DNA of 5,354 nt from Candidatus Bathyarchaeota archaeon (GTDB lineage Archaea > Thermoproteota > Bathyarchaeia > 40CM-2-53-6 > FEN-987): positions 1-5,354 of the forward strand of contig JALHTB010000058.1 in NCBI GenBank assembly GCA_022865625.1. The letters are read 5' to 3'. The notes under the pieces were generated by a model. It saw only the letters and a program-made list of their open reading frames with translations. It ran no database searches and had not been told where the DNA came from. Of the stretch, positions 4,920-5,354 are shown piece by piece. The first letter of the stretch is position 1. The number at the start of each line of letters is the position of its first letter. The translations under genes and the position numbers were made by a program.

Positions 4920-5324
4920 CTAGCGGTATCTGACGGCAAAGAAGAGCAGAATCACCAGCGCGACTAACGCGAAGAGATCAGGGAAGAAAGCGAAGGGCCC
5001 AAGGCCGGACCCTCTGAACCCGAAACCTGATTGCAGCCATGGATTCGAAGTAATCGCATACATCATCATTGCCAAGGCAAAGACGATTAACCCAAGAGCA
5101 AACTCAGAGCGAGTATCGGAGTAGACCCTGAGGTATATGATGAGCAATATGACGAGAAGCACCAGATTGACCGTTGACAGTACTCCCTTGACCGAGTAGT
5201 ACCATTCAAAATCCCCATGCATACGCATGCCCTGCCCCGGTCCTCCTGGTTGCGCAAAGGCCAGCACAGGCATGGACAGAGCTAACGCGGCCAGCGCAAT
5301 GATCGTGAAAGCTTTCCAATTCAT
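4920..5324 (-). CDS. Membrane protein with signal peptide and three transmembrane helices, archaeal-type, function unknown
   Basis: The protein has 134 residues from ATG 5324. A signal peptide covers about 1-24 (IIALAALALSMPVLAFAQ), followed by a Gly/Pro/Met/His-containing exported segment (PGGPGQGMRMHGDFEWYY, 26-43). Three hydrophobic segments follow at about 48-66, 75-93 and 111-131. Between them are a short conserved-looking YSDTRSEFALGL loop (68-79), an outer loop with SNPWLQSGFGFRGSGLGP, and a PDLFAL at the start of the last helix; the protein ends in basic VRYR. I recall similar uncharacterised proteins in archaea with the same TRSEF and GLGPFAF-PDLF patterns, but no function is known to me. 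A TTG at 5345 would add seven residues; ATG 5324 is preferred because the signal peptide begins directly after it. No ribosome binding site is visible. It is probably cotranscribed with, or controlled alongside, the small exported protein downstream. Confidence 0.8.
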   Translation of the reverse strand: MNWKAFTIIALAALALSMPVLAFAQPGGPGQGMRMHGDFEWYYSVKGVLSTVNLVLLVILLIIYLRVYSDTRSEFALGLIVFALAMMMYAITSNPWLQSGFGFRGSGLGPFAFFPDLFALVALVILLFFAVRYR

Positions 5325-5354
5325 ACGTAGCAGCAAGTGTGGCAATTCTCTACA

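Noticed and set aside
1..5354. CRISPR array, complete insertion sequence or rRNA
   Set aside because: No regularly spaced direct repeats, transposase reading, terminal inverted repeats with target duplication or rRNA-like segments were seen.

Overview
The window looks like chromosomal DNA of a euryarchaeon, possibly from the Thermoplasmata or a neighbouring lineage. That is an inference. It rests on an ADP-forming acyl-CoA synthetase, a NikR/CopG-type regulator whose start lies directly behind an A/T-rich promoter-like block without a Shine-Dalgarno site (as in leaderless archaeal genes), small membrane and charged proteins of archaeal type, and mixed use of strong and absent ribosome binding sites.

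Left part (1-1090, minus strand): the N-terminal 363 residues of an NDP-forming acyl-CoA synthetase; the gene runs off the left edge. 

Middle-left part (about 1091-2510) reads as a patch of decayed or rearranged DNA. It holds a GAP-family membrane protein gene broken by a one-base frameshift (1268-1959), three near-identical 11-bp palindromes (1986-2111), an isolated tRNA T-arm and acceptor 3' strand without a 5' half (2067-2091), the front half of a SnoaL/NTF2-like gene with its own frameshift (2122-2339), and a possible gene-start fragment on the opposite strand that abuts the point where the SnoaL reading ends. Either a past integration or rearrangement took place here, or the assembly has indel errors.

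Middle part (2513-4089): an intact 72-residue charged protein, then the most interesting unit of the window. This is a NikR-like metal regulator (minus strand) divergent from a ZIP-family metal transporter (plus strand). The 52-bp gap between their starts contains a 29-bp inverted repeat that covers the likely TATA elements of both genes. The regulator keeps three of the four nickel ligands of classical NikR (two His and the Cys) but has Arg in place of the fourth. This suggests a self-regulated metal-uptake switch that may sense or bind its metal differently from NikR.

Right part (4090-5354): about 320 bp without a supportable gene, then two minus-strand genes for envelope proteins. The first in transcription order (4920-5324) is a three-helix membrane protein with a signal peptide. 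The second (4414-4815) is a secreted or membrane-anchored small protein with Cys/His motifs and an EF-hand-like DxNxDGxxD loop; it starts at a TTG behind a perfect AGGAGG.
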